This document shows, piece by piece, positions 8,993 through 20,061 of a DNA stretch of 64,000 nucleotides. The notes below the pieces were generated by a model. That model ran no database searches. It saw only the letters and a list, made by a program, of their open reading frames with translations, and was not told the DNA's origin. Every line of letters starts with the position of its first letter. Within the stretch, counting starts at the first letter, position 1. The translations under genes and the position numbers were made by a program. The DNA comes from Przewalskia tangutica (Eukaryota; Streptophyta; Magnoliopsida; Solanales; Solanaceae): NCBI GenBank assembly GCA_029844215.1, contig CM056726.1, positions 36,759,001 to 36,823,000 of the forward strand, written 5' to 3'.

Positions 8993-11343
8993 TGTTATAC
9001 CCCGTATTTCCAGGGTATGTACGTAAAGGAATACGTACAAAAAGTTTTGGTCTTAAAGTTAGGCCTTGGACGATTTTTAGGCACAACTCACAAAGCGAAC
9101 GGTTTTCCGACGAAACGTTTCCACAGCTTTCATAGGATAAATTCCGGCTATGTCATTTCTTATTTTTGCGGATTTTTCCGAGAGACGTAACACTTTGGAC
9201 CAATGAGAGGGCGACACTTTCCACCCTCTCATTGGTGGACTTGTCACGGCATTAAGGCCGATTGGAATGCCAAGCCTTGTCATAAAGTTGGCTAGATATT
9301 TTGTGTGCAAGTTGGCCAAGGACACTTGCCTAAATCCTCACCCTACACTTGCCTTGCACTTGGCATAATCTTGGCCATTGGTTGGCCATGTCTTGACCTA
9401 TAAATACCCCCCTTGTTGAAGAGTTATTTCATCCTAAATTGAGCAATCTATCTAAGTCTCAAATCCCTCCCTCTCCTCTTGTTGTTTCGTCCAAACACAC
9501 CTCCCTCGAGAAGCTCGCCGAGGCTACCCCACCCCTCGCCTAGCCGAAACCTATCCCCCCTCCCTTGGTAGAAAAGTTGCCTTCTTGTATTGTTATAATG
9601 CCCAAAATACCCTAGCCCAAATACCTTAGCACTTAGTAGAAGTTGTGAAGAACTTCTAAGGTTTCTCGAGCATACAACTTGTGAGCAAAACCTTGCTCAG
9701 CGCGACTTTTCTAGGATATTATTGGGCTTACCGAGGTAACTAATCCTAACCTCTTTTGAATTAAAGAATACTTATTGTAGAATAAGAATAGTATAAATAC
9801 TTAGAAGTATATTACGTAATAGAATTGAAGTGTTAATCACTTAGAAGGGTTTAAAAGAAGAATAATCAAATCAGATTTTACATGGGACTGTTTTCACAGA
9901 GACTTATATAACTCACCGGTAGGGTCAGGCTGCCCGACTTTCCGTAGAATCGAGGACCCTCTGCTTAGAATGACCTACGTAATAGTCTAGACTTTGATAG
10001 TTGTCTGTGACTATTATAGTCGATTCTCTCATGCGACATACTCGACTGGCGGTGGATTTCGCCGAGAAGGTATGTGATTCTTCCTATACCCTTGAGCATG
10101 ATATGTTATATATATAGTACGTAGACGTACATATGATAATCGGCAATGTCTTTTGACTTAAGCCCGAATAATAAGAACCTGAAGTATGTCAAAGGAATAA
10201 TGAATCATATTTACCAGAAGAGTAATAATTGGTTTTAAAACAAAGCTTAAGAGTTATACTAGCTTTATGGGAAGTAGGTATAACAACTTAAGAATGATAA
10301 AAGGAACTGTTTACTTGTTTGTTTATAAAAGCCTTGTATTGATTTCTAAGAGTAGTAAGATTGGTTGATAGGTAGACATACTGATCTGCATGTGTTAATT
10401 GTCTTGTAATGTTGTGAAAGGGTCATTCTTGCCGGCTTACGTTGCTAACCGGTAAGTCCGCTGATCGTTATTTGTATCACCTACCCTCGACTTATTATAC
10501 CGGGGCTTGCCACCCTTGACGCGGTCTATACGGCCTATGCGTCTATGAGACTATGCGAGTCGCGGTATGCTCCGTGATTGATCATTCCGTGTTTAGCCCG
10601 ACGCGGATGCCCTATGCGGTCCACGGACTATGCGGTCTTTTGAGGCTACGCGATCGCGAAGTCCGTGAGGGTACCGGGCTAGCTACCCGATGCGGGGAAT
10701 ACCTCACGCGGTCCGTGTGTGACCTATGCGGACTACTGCAGCCCAGACTAGGCACGCAGAATGATACTATGGGCGGTTGGCCTTGCTTCGATCATTCGCG
10801 CCTAGACTAGACTGCATGCTTTCCTATTCGTTATTGTTGTGATGTGCACTATGTGCAATTGAATCAATGTATTTGTGAAAAGGTTTTGAATACTTTGATT
10901 TCATTTAAAGTACTTTATAGTTTCACATACTTGGTACTGTTATCGACCTCCTTCGGGCCGCGTTCATGCCGCAGTTCTAGAGGAAAGCGGTACTAGATCC
11001 ACATCCTTAGGATCTCTACGTTGGTGTCGAGCTCCACTCTCTCCGAGGCTCTACTTTGGGTATGATCTCCCTGTTGTAGATAGTTTGTACAGTCAGGGTA
11101 TGGCGGGGCCCTGTCCCGCCATAGTTGTTATTTTCCTTAGAGGTCTGTAGTCATGTTGTACAGTTGGGATGTAACTGCAAAAACTTGGTTTATGTATATA
11201 TGCCGAAAGGCAACCTTTTTCTTCAGATAAAATGTTCTAATTATATCATGTTGCATGTCTTGTTTTATATTCCACGATTGTTCTCGATGTATGACTACTG
11301 GGTGCCCGGTAAGGCACCACCACGCCCCGAATGGGTCGTGACA
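8993..11343 (+). repeat. 5' LTR of Tekay 1
   Basis: The LTR is 2351 bp and pairs with 16241-18620. It contains TATAAATA at 9399-9406 and a GC-rich part at about 10490-10780 in which CTATGCGG-like phrases recur. Compared with the 3' LTR, many differences are 1-2 base length changes, often CG in one copy against TGG, CTG or CAG in the other. Confidence 0.92.
9399..9406 (+). promoter_or_regulatory. TATA box of the Tekay 1 5' LTR
   Basis: TATAAATA is followed by CCCCCCTTG. The same box is in the 3' LTR at 16640-16647. This is the likely core promoter for the element transcript. Confidence 0.6.
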
Positions 11344-11347
11344 AAAG

Positions 11348-11360
11348 TGGTATCGAGCGC
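11348..11360 (+). promoter_or_regulatory. Primer binding site of Tekay 1, one base short
   Basis: TGGTATCGAGCGC lies 4 bp after the LTR. The initiator-tRNA(Met)-type site reads TGGTATCAGAGC, so an A is missing here. Tekay 2 has the same missing A at 49380. Confidence 0.8.
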
Positions 11361-11404
11361 TTAATCCTCGGAAAGTGTCTACGCATCGTATCTAGTAGAG
11401 TCTT

Positions 11405-11438
11405 GATTATCGGTGTGTTGTGCACCACACCAATAATC
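11405..11438 (+). other. Hairpin with GTGCAC loop downstream of the primer site
   Basis: The arms are GATTAT (11405-11410) with ATAATC (11433-11438), and GGTGTG (11412-11417) with CACACC (11426-11431), separated by a C/A mismatch. The 8-base loop TTGTGCAC contains the self-complementary hexamer GTGCAC. It lies about 45 bp past the primer site and before gag. It is conserved in Tekay 2. Confidence 0.7.
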
Positions 11439-11548
11439 GTGAGGCTATAGGATATTTAGGATTGGTTTCTATTCTTCTCACCGAGATCGTGCTTTAGAGT
11501 CGTGTTATAGGTTGGACCCTCTAACGTATTCCTTTCCTCAGAACGATT

Positions 11549-12750
11549 ATGCCTCCACGTAAGGCAACCCGCCTGTGGCGGCAAGGCACTGGGAGTCGCT
11601 AGTATGACACAGAGGTTCACCAGGCTCGTGCCCGCTTTACCCGAGGCGATGCCTCAGACGGCGAAGTTCTACGACGCCACGGCCCCAAAGAGAGTTTAGG
11701 GCCACAAAGAATGGCCGATGAGACCACGGTTTACGCTCACCCTCACCGGCGAGGAGTTAGGGTACAAGGAGATGGCCCGCCACTAGCCAAGGTCGTGGCC
11801 GATATGAGAGAGGTTTGAGGCGACCATTCCAGCACTGGGCCCAGCTCAAGAGCACCCGTTGTTCACCGAGGCAGATAGTTTGAGGCTACGGACTTCCTTA
11901 GTTGTAGCCCGCCGTAGTTTTACGTCGAGGCCGAGGACGATCCGCAGGAGTTCATCCGTCGATGCAGAGGATTATGCGGGTGGTCAAGGCTTCGAGACCG
12001 AGTCCGTGATATTCGGTTCGCAGACGGCCGCGTGATACCGCAATGATTGGTTCGATTCACGGAGCTTTCGGGAGAGCATGCACTCCAGAGCACGGGATGA
12101 GTTTTCGAGGCTTTTCTCACACACTTCTTGCCTCCGCAGATGAGGGCACGATCCGATGATTTTTGTTATCGAGGCGCGAGGATTTACGCCAGAGAGTACA
12201 ATGTCGAGTTTGATTCATCGCTCGGTATGTTCCTGACCGTAGCAGATATGGAGGACCGGTGCATCGCTACGCCACCGGCTAGACGACTATATGGCCGAAG
12301 TCTTGTGCGGGTGTCCTTCACCAGAGCATGGACATTACCCAGATGCAGTGCTCATGCATTAGGATGCGGCGAGCGTAGAGACCGCCGGGTAGACCGACAT
12401 CGAAGCAGGTTAAGGCCAAGACGGCCGGTTCTTTTGGTGGTTCTCGTGGTGGGCAGATCGCAGAGGTCCAGATTTGCACCACACCGCTCGAGCACTCCTA
12501 CATCATTTACAAGATGCCCAGAGCAACGGGCGTGTCGTGGCCCCAGACTTGATTTCGTGGTAAAGAGGGTGCTAACCGTCCGAGGTCTGCTCAGCGTGCC
12601 CGCGGTAGATTCCATTCGGGAGCTGTTATGCTACTACGGAACTTGCCATACTTGGCCGCAGGTCATTTCGCGAGTTTGCCCGACCGGCAATACGGGGTAG
12701 GCCCACCATGTGGTCTGCCGCTTCTTCATCCCCGACAGCTTACTCGCCCC
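11549..12750 (+). pseudogene. Tekay 1 gag relic
   Basis: The probable start is the ATG at 11549 (MPPRKATRL), which resembles the MPPR start common in this lineage. At about 11930-11960 a frame reads EDDPQEFI, and at about 12105-12230 it reads FLTHFLPPQMRARSDDFCYR then AREYNVEF, the conserved capsid segment of chromovirus gag. A Gly/Arg-rich part follows near 12400-12480. At about 12628-12680 cysteines and a histidine (CYYGTCHTW, later CP) look like a frameshifted CCHC zinc knuckle. Gag normally packages the element RNA. At least four frame changes and several stops make it non-functional. Two open frames here (12128-12700 and 12628-12897) are pieces of it. Confidence 0.78.
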
Positions 12751-12879
12751 GAGGCGTGGTACGCAGAGATCGCAGGTCGCGGCAGGTCGTGGCGCAGTCC
12801 GATTCTAGCGGTCCTCGTAACCGCATTTATGCTTTGTCCACCGACAGATCGTGAGGCCTCACCGATGTCGCCACGTACC

Positions 12880-13160
12880 TTATCGGTTCTGGTTTGATGT
12901 ATATGCTTTGATAGATCCGGTTCTACTGCCCTATATATCTCCTTTGCTAGTAGGATAGGATAGAGCTCGAGTCCATAGCCCTTTCGAGGTAGCTACGGTG
13001 GGGATTCGGTGGTAGCTCGGCGGTATATGAGCTTGTCTCGTAACCATTTACGCCGTCGACCAGCCGACTTGATAGAGTTGGAGATGATTGACTTTGACGT
13101 GATTATGGGGATGGATTGGCTAGCCTCTTGCTATGCCAATGTAGACCGCAGAGAGAGTAG
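12880..13160 (+). pseudogene. Tekay 1 protease relic
   Basis: The end of the retropepsin domain is clear at about 13075-13150, with LIELEMIDFDVIMGMDWLAS, the typical chromovirus motif just before the linker to reverse transcriptase. The upstream active site with its DSG/DTG triad is not readable in one frame. It would have cleaved the polyprotein. Confidence 0.75.
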
Positions 13161-13289
13161 TACGGTTCCAGCTTCTGCGAGCCATTGTTGAGTGGGAAGG
13201 AGCACCAGATCGCCGGCGGTAGGTTTATTTCCTACCTCAAGGCTAGGAAGATGGTGCGGGCGGTATATCTACCATCTAGTTCGTGTTTG

Positions 13290-14110
13290 ATATCGAGGTC
13301 GGTACCAGATTTTCCGTCGCCCAGAGTCGCGAGTTCCCGACGTTTCAGCACGACCTCGGGTATCCTCCCGAGAGGAGATCGAGTTTTGTATAGATGTCTT
13401 GCGGACACTCTACTATTTCCATTCCGCCATACAGATGGCACCGCCGAGTTGAGAGAGTTGAAGGAGCAAAAGTGATTTGTTGGAGAAGCGGTTTCATCGA
13501 CCTAGTGTTTCTCGGGGCGCCAGTATTGTTCGTGAAGAAGAAGGGACGGACGCTGCGTATGTGTTGATTACAGCGGTGAACAAGGTGACCATTAAGAATG
13601 TATACCCTCTTCCCGTGATTGATGATTTGTTCGATCGCAGGCGCGAGATGTTTTTCCAAGATTGATCTACGATCGCTATCATCGAGTTCGAGTTAGAGGT
13701 GGATGTCCCTAGATCGCATTCGGACCCGTGACGCATTATGAGTTCAGTGGTCATGTCTTTGGGTTGACCAATGCTCCGGTATTCATGGATTTGATGAACC
13801 GAGTGTTCAAACCATTTTTGGACACATTTGTGATAGTGTTCATCGATGATATCTTGGTCTATTCTCGCCAGAGCGAGCACGCGAGCATTTGAGATCAGGC
13901 CGATAGCTTCTCCGATCGAAATTGTGATGCGAAGTTTTCCAAATGTGAGTTTTGGTTGACTTCGTAGCTTTTTCGGGCATATTGTCGGGCTGATGGCATT
14001 CGAGTGGATACGCCAAGATCGAGGCGATTAGGACTTGGCCTGACCTACTACTCCGGCAGAGGTTCGTAGTTTTCTGGGCCTTGCAGATATTATCGGCGTT
14101 CAGAGAAGTT
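13290..14110 (+). pseudogene. Tekay 1 reverse transcriptase relic
   Basis: Seen in order: a frame with AELRELKEQ at about 13445-13470; PSVSRGAS with adjacent basic residues near 13500-13540; VNKVTIKNVYPLPVIDDLFD at about 13575-13632; LTNAPVFMDLMNRVF at about 13763-13808; and FVIVFIDDILVYSR at about 13828-13870, with the catalytic IDD. These are the conserved blocks of Ty3/gypsy reverse transcriptase. Between blocks the frame shifts several times by one or two bases. In life it would copy element RNA to DNA, primed by tRNA at 11348. Identity is certain, function lost. Confidence 0.88.
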
Positions 14111-14179
14111 TGCTTCTATCTACGCCCCATTGACTAGGCCGACTCGTAAGGCGCTAAGTTTCAGGATCATGCGTGTGAG

Positions 14180-14560
14180 CGGTGGTTTCCGGTTGCTAAA
14201 GGAGAAACCGACGACCGCCTGCTCTTACTCTTCCCGAGGGTCCGGATGGTTACGTAGTGTATTGTGACGCTGCATCGGGTTGGGATGTGTGTTGATGCAG
14301 CGGCGAGTTATAGCATACGCATCCCGACGCCTTAAGATTCACGAGGAACTACCCCACCCATGATTTGGAGCCGGCGGTGATACACGCCAAGATCCGAGGC
14401 ACTATTTGTATGGGGTTCACGTGGATATTTATACAGACCACAAGAGCCTCCAGATATCTTCACCAGAGGAGCCGAACCCACGGCGAGACGGTGGTTAGAG
14501 TCTTTGAAGGACTATGACGCCGATATCCCGTACCACCCGGGAAGGCCAACGCCAGGCGTA
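14180..14560 (+). pseudogene. Tekay 1 RNase H relic
   Basis: At about 14250-14300 the frame reads VYCDAASG followed by a CVLMQ-like stretch, and near 14434-14460 IYTDHKSLQ. These are the standard gypsy RNase H blocks, including an acidic active-site residue. Frameshifts separate them. The domain follows reverse transcriptase without a gap, as expected. Confidence 0.75.
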
Positions 14561-14599
14561 TGCACTTAGCCGTAGGTCTACGGGTAGCTTATCGATATT

Positions 14600-15750
14600 C
14601 ACCGGAGAGGAGGGCATGGTTCGTGATTTGCATCGCCAGCGAGCCTTGGTGTCCGCTTGATTGATTACGATAGCGGTGGGTTAGAGTTCGTGAGGTTGCC
14701 GAGTCTTCCATCGCTGGCGAGGTGAAGAGGCAATTCGAGGATCCAGCTTTGATTCGATATCGTGATACGACTCTTCGTGAGGCAAGCGGTCCTTTTGAGG
14801 TAGCACCATGGGGTGCTAAGGTTTGAGGGCGAGTGTGTTCCGGATGTTTCGTGACTTCGCAAAGAGTTCTGGGAAGCACACAGCGCGCGTTACTCTATCC
14901 ATCCAGGGTCGACCAAGATGTACCACGACCTTAGATCTGTGTATTGGTGGGATGGTTTGAAGAGGGACGTTGCAGAGTTCGTAGCTCAGTGCCCGTGTTG
15001 TCAGCAGGTGAAGGTAGAGCACCAGAGGCCGGGTGGTTTGTTACAGGCGATAGAGATCCCGACCTGGAAGTGGGAGGTAATCAACATGGACTTCATCACA
15101 GGATTGCCTCGCACTCAGAGGAGACATGATTCTATATGGGTTATCGTCGACAGGCTGACGAAATCAGCCCACTTTCTTCCCGTCAGGACGACTTTTCTAC
15201 CGAGGATTATGCCGACTTTACATCCGAGAGATCGCCGATCGCACGGAGTCCCTATTTCGATCATATCCGGCAGAGGAGCCCGCCACGCTAACTTCGGAGG
15301 TCCTTCCGAGGGGTTTAGGACGCAGTGAGCTCGAGCATCGCATTCCATCCACGCATGACGGACAGCAGAGCGCACTATCCGCACTTCGAGGATATGCCGC
15401 GAGCCCGTTATTGACTCGTGGGTAGCCGAGGATCACTTGCACCGGTAGAGTTCACAGATAATAAAGCCTACCACTCTAGCATTCGGATGGCGCCAGATGA
15501 GGCTTTGTATGGGAGGAAGTGCAGATCGCCGATAGCATGGTTCATGTGGGCGAGGTACGCTTAGTGGACCGCACTTGGTGCAGCAGTGGATAAGGTGAAG
15601 CTTATCCGAGAGCGCTATCGATACTCGTAGTCGAGTGGTCGATGCAGATCATCGACGTCGACATCCGAGTTCGCAATTGATGATTGGGTTTTCTGAAGGT
15701 GTCACCCATGGCGGTGTGATGAGATTCGGAAGAAGGAAAACTCACCAAGG
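14600..15750 (+). pseudogene. Tekay 1 integrase relic
   Basis: The longest open piece (14918-15328) reads MYHDLRSVYWWDGLKRDVAE then FVAQCPCCQQVK, the end of the HHCC zinc domain. It continues WEVINMDFITGLPRTQRRHD then SIWVIVDRLTKSAHFLPV, the first half of the catalytic core with its first aspartate. Downstream, decayed matches to the second half reach ALYGRKCRSP-like sequence near 15500-15530 in shifted frames. Integrase would insert the cDNA, making the 5 bp duplication seen here. Several indels break it. Confidence 0.85.
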
Positions 15751-15799
15751 TACATCGGGCCGCTTCGCATTGTCCGCAGGTAGGCAAGGTTGCCTATGA

Positions 15800-16085
15800 G
15801 TTGGATCTGCCGTCCGATCCGAGGCGGCATCCGTGTTTCACGTTTCTATCCGAGGAGATGTATCGGATCCATCCGTGGTACATCCGATCGACGATGTCCG
15901 TGTGACCGGGGGTTATCGTATGAGGAGGTTCCCATAGCGATAATCGATCGTCGTGTTAGGCGCTCATGACGAAGGACGTGGCTTCCACAAAGTCCCGTGG
16001 CGAACGAGCTTAGGGAGGAGATGACGTGGGAAGCAGAGGAGGACATGAGGCGAGGTACCTCACCTATTCCCCACCCTCCGTGTAA
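15800..16085 (+). pseudogene. Tekay 1 chromodomain-like C-terminus relic
   Basis: At about 15908-15965 a frame reads LSYEEVPIAIIDRRVR, and near 16000-16050 another reads ANELREEMTWEAEEDMRR. These two blocks are conserved in the C-terminal part of Tekay/Del integrases, which includes the chromodomain. In related elements this part is thought to guide insertion into heterochromatin. One or more frameshifts lie between the blocks. Confidence 0.72.
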
Positions 16086-16228
16086 CTCACTTTCCTACTT
16101 ATAATTTTCGTTATCGCTTTGCCTAAATGTTGTTTTGTGCCCGTGTGTTGAATTTGCAAACGGTTTAAGTTATGAAGAACCTTTTCGTTATCTGTCTTGG
16201 GAAGGAACATTCGGGACGAATGTTTCTA
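16086..16228 (+). other. Tekay 1 3' untranslated region with hairpin
   Basis: This region is non-coding between the integrase end and the purine tract. AACATTCG and CGAATGTT lie 3 bases apart at about 16207-16225 and can form an 8 bp stem. Tekay 2 has the same arms at 50518-50537. Confidence 0.65.
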
Positions 16229-16240
16229 AGGAGGGGAGAA
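16229..16240 (+). promoter_or_regulatory. Polypurine tract of Tekay 1
   Basis: AGGAGGGGAGAA lies immediately before the 3' LTR start at 16241. It primes plus-strand DNA synthesis in LTR elements. Confidence 0.85.
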
Positions 16241-18620
16241 TGTTATACCCCGTATTTCCAGGGTATGTACGTAAAGGAATACGTACAAAAAGTTTTGGTC
16301 TTAAAGTTAGGCCTTGGACGATTTTTAGGCACAACTCACAAAGCGAACGGTTTTCCGAAAACGTTTCCACGCTTTCATAGGATAAATTCGCTATGTCATT
16401 TCTTATTTTGCGGATTTTTCCGAGAGACGTAACACTTTGGACCAATGAGAGGCGACACTATCCACCCTCTCATTGGTGGACATGTAACGTCATTAAGGCC
16501 GATTGGAATGCCAAGCCTTGTCATAAAGTTGGCTAGATATTTTGTGTGCAAGTTGGCCAAGGACACTTGCCTAAATCCTCACCCTACACTTGCCTTGCAC
16601 TTGGCATAATCTTGGCCATTGGTTGGCCATGTCTTGACCTATAAATACCCCCCTTGTTGAAGAGTTATTTCATCCTAAATTGAGCAATCTATCTAAGTCT
16701 CAAATCCCTCCCTCTCCCTCTTGTTGTTTCGTCCAAACACACCCCTCCCCTTGAGAAGCTTGGCCGAGGCTACCCCACCCCCTAGCCTAGCCGAAACCTA
16801 CCCCCCCTCCCTTGGTAGAAAAGTTGCCTTCTTGTATTGTTATAATGCCCAAAATACCCTAGCCCAAATACCTTAGCACTTAGTAGAAGTTGTGAAGAAC
16901 TTCTAAGGTTTCCTTGGAGCATACAACTTAGGAGCAAAACCTTGCTCAGGCGCGACTTTTTCTAGGATATTATTGGGCTTACCGAGGTAACTAATCGTAA
17001 CACTCAGTGGAAGTAAAGAATACTTACGGTTGTAGAATAAGACTAGTATACATACGTAGAAGTATATCACAGAATAGAAATGAACTGTTAATCACTTAGA
17101 AGGGGTTAAAGAAGAATAATCAAATCAGATTTTACATAGACTGTTTTCACAGAGACTTATATAACTCACCGGTAGGGTTGTGCGCCCGACTTTCCGTAGA
17201 ATCGAGGACCCTCTGCTTAGAATGACCTACGAATAGTCTAGACTTTGATAGTTGTCTGTGACTATTATAGCTGATTCTTCACACGACATACTCGACTTGG
17301 CGGTGGATTTCGCCGGAAGGTATGTGATTCTTCCTATACCTTGAGCATGATATGTTAAGTATATATAGTACGGTAGACGTACATATGATAATCGGCAATG
17401 TCTTTTGACTTAAGCCTGAATAATAAGAACCTTGAAGTATGTCAAAGGAATAATGAATCATATTTAACAGAAGAGTAATAATTGGTTTTAAAACAAAGCT
17501 TAAGAGTTATACTAGCTTTATGGGAAGTAGGTATAACAACTTAAGAATGATAAAAGGAACTGTTTACTTGTTTGTTTATAAAAGCCTTGTATTGATTTCT
17601 GTTAAGAGTAGTAAGATTGGTTGATAGGTAGACATACTATGATACTGCATGTGTTAATTGTCTTGTAATGTTGTGAAAGGGGGTCATTCTTGCTGTGCTT
17701 ACGTTGCTAACCGGTAAGTCCGTCAGATCGTTATTTGTATCACCTACCCCCTTGACTTATTATACCGAGGGCTTGCCACCCTTGATGCGGGTCTATACGG
17801 CCTATGCGGTCTATGAGACTATGCGGAGCTGCGGTATGCTCCAGGATTGATCATTCCGGGTGTTTAGCCCGATGCGGGGGATGCCCTATGCGGTCCATGG
17901 GACTATGCGGTCTTTTGAGGCTATGCGGACTGCGGAAGTCCAGGAGGGTACCGGGGCTAGCTACCCCCGATGCGGGGGAATACCTCATGCGGGTCTGTGT
18001 GACCTATGCGACTACGGCGATCGTGACTAGGCACGCATGATACTATGGGCGGTTGGCCTTGCTTCGATCATTCGCGCCTAGACTAGACTACTGCTTTTCC
18101 TATCGTTATTGTTGTGATGTGGCACTATGTGCAATTGAATCAATGTATTTGTGAAAAGGTTTTTGAATACTTTGATTTCATTTAAAGTACTTTATAGTTT
18201 CACATACTTGGTACCGTTGTCTCGACTTCTTCGGGGCCGTTCATGCCGCAGTTCTAGAGGAAAGCGGTACTAGATCCACATCCTTAGGATCTCTACGTTG
18301 GTGTCGAGCTCCACTCTCCCGAGGCTCTACTTTTGGGTATGATCTCCGTTGTAGATAGTTTGTAGCCAGGTATGGCGGCCCCGTCCGCCATAGTTGTTAT
18401 TTTCCTTAGAGGTGCAGAGTCATGTTGTACAGTTGGGATGTAACTGCAAAAACTTGGTTTATGTATATATGCCGAAAGGCAACCTTTTTCTTCAGATAAA
18501 ATGTTCTAATTATATCATGTTGCATGTCTTGTTTTATATTCCGCTGATTGTTCTCTGATGTATGACTACTTGGGTGCCCGGGTAAGGCACCAGTCACGGG
18601 CCCCGGAATGGGTCGTGACA
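16241..18620 (+). repeat. 3' LTR of Tekay 1
   Basis: The LTR is 2380 bp and matches 8993-11343 end to end. TATAAATA lies at 16640-16647. It ends GGTCGTGACA and is followed by the CATAC duplication at 18621-18625. Confidence 0.92.
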
Positions 18621-19953
18621 CATACCACTGTTATGGCGGCGTCGCTCCGGTGTTACACCGTTGAAGTGACGCCGCCCCTTTCCTTTTGTTTACCAGTGCC
18701 GTCGCTCCGGGGTTACACCACGAACTCCGACGACGCTGTTCGCTTCTCTTTTGGGGTTATTATCTATTAGTGATTTATGTTGGGCTGATTTTCGCGATCT
18801 ATGTTTGTTTTTATCTTTTGAATCTGATGTTGGTTTTGGCTGATAATATGAACCGCGACCTTGTTGCCTTTATTTCTATGGTTGTTTCGGTTATTTGGAT
18901 TGATTTTTTTCGATTTTGGGGACAATCTGAAATGTCCGGCGACACCGAACATTTCCGGTGAACTGTACTATTTTGCTACTCCCCGGTGACCTCTGCTTCA
19001 TTCACGGTTGTTTCATTTTGTACCATTTTTGCTATTTTGTTGTTGGTATCTTCGCTTACCGTCAATGTTGTCCGACTGGTTTTGTGGGTTTTACCACTGT
19101 TACGCTGTTTTGATTTTTGGTATTGATTCTGGCGATTCTCCCCTCATTATTTTATTAACTGATGTTGAACAAATACTACACTTGATTGGCCAATGAAAAA
19201 GTTATCCGTCGATTTTTGAGGCCTCCACAGTTGCAAAGACGGAAAATAAAATAAATGAAGCTTTCAGGGCAATGATGATTTCTTCCACTTACGCCGGATA
19301 ACCAACATGCGCTGGCAAAGCGAATTCTCGCAGCCGCACTTGTTTAGGCTGTCCCACTTTATTTTTTATATATATCTGAGCCCTCTGTGTTTAAAACTAT
19401 TACTGTTTTGGCGCGGATCTGAAGGTTTTATTTATTTTATTGTTTCTAGCAATATTGGCCGATGAAGAAATCTCCGTCTGATTTCCAAGGCCTTCCCTGT
19501 ACAAAGACGGATTTATTTTTGGCTTTACTTATTAATTCTTGTTATTGCTTTTAAAATTGTTTATTCTATTACTAACACTTTTACTAAGTGTTTATGCAGG
19601 TACCCGAAGATCATCTTGTGCAGAAGGCCTAAAAAGGGCTAAAAGATGTCCCGGAGTTTTATCTTATGTCGCATTTAATTTTAGTTTTATTATTCTGTAT
19701 TGCATTTTATTTTAATTGTAAATTATGTAAAAATGCTTAGAATAGGTAGAATAAAAGCCAATATATAATTAACCTAGGGTTGAACGGATAACCTCAAGTT
19801 AGCGGATCTTAAAGGATGTCTAACACCTTCCCTTTAGGATAATAAAGAACTCTGATTCAGATTCTCATTAATTTCGCAGACCATTAAATGGAGATTAATT
19901 GCAGTATTTTTATTGCAATAAATTAAGTGTCCTAATTCACTTAATTAATTAGG

Positions 19954-19963
19954 TGGCGACTCC
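19954..19963 (+). repeat. Primer-site-like sequence inside the Ogre A LTR
   Basis: TGGCGACTCC repeats the start of the tRNA-Arg-type primer site, 108 bp upstream of the true one. It is also present in the right LTR at 30355-30364 and, with one change, in Ogre-like element B (43737-43746, minus strand). Confidence 0.6.
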
Positions 19964-20061
19964 TCAAAATCAGCATTATTGCTCCATCCAGGGAACCGCG
20001 CCAAAGAGCAACGTTGCGGATACCGTTAAGACTCCGAGGTAAAAAACGGGCGCGACAGAAA

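Larger units (their letters stand above)
8993..18620 (+). mobile_element. Tekay/Del-type Ty3/gypsy chromovirus (Tekay 1), near complete but decayed
   Basis: The element is 9628 bp, starting TGTTATACCCCG and ending GGTCGTGACA between CATAC duplications. The order is LTR, tRNA-iMet-type primer site, gag, protease, reverse transcriptase, RNase H, integrase, chromodomain-like tail, purine tract, LTR. Integrase after reverse transcriptase makes it gypsy, and the chromodomain-type C-terminus and LTR ends point to the Tekay/Del lineage. Every coding domain is broken by short indels. It sits inside the left LTR of Ogre-like element A and so is younger. Confidence 0.92.
8144..20057 (+). repeat. Left (5') LTR of Ogre-like element A, split by Tekay 1
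   Basis: The LTR occupies 8144-8992 and 18626-20057, with Tekay element 1 and its duplication between. The break falls within CAACATCCATAC, which is intact in the right LTR near 29015. Near the 3' side are AATAAA at 19841 and the end CGGGCGCGACA. The hydrophobic open frames at about 18686-18961 and 19008-19196 recur in the other LTR only because LTRs are copies. Differences from the right LTR are mainly substitutions. Confidence 0.9.

Noticed and set aside
12128..12700. Intact 190-residue gene
   Set aside because: Only part of the frame matches gag. The rest is a frame-shifted reading of the Gly/Arg-rich region.
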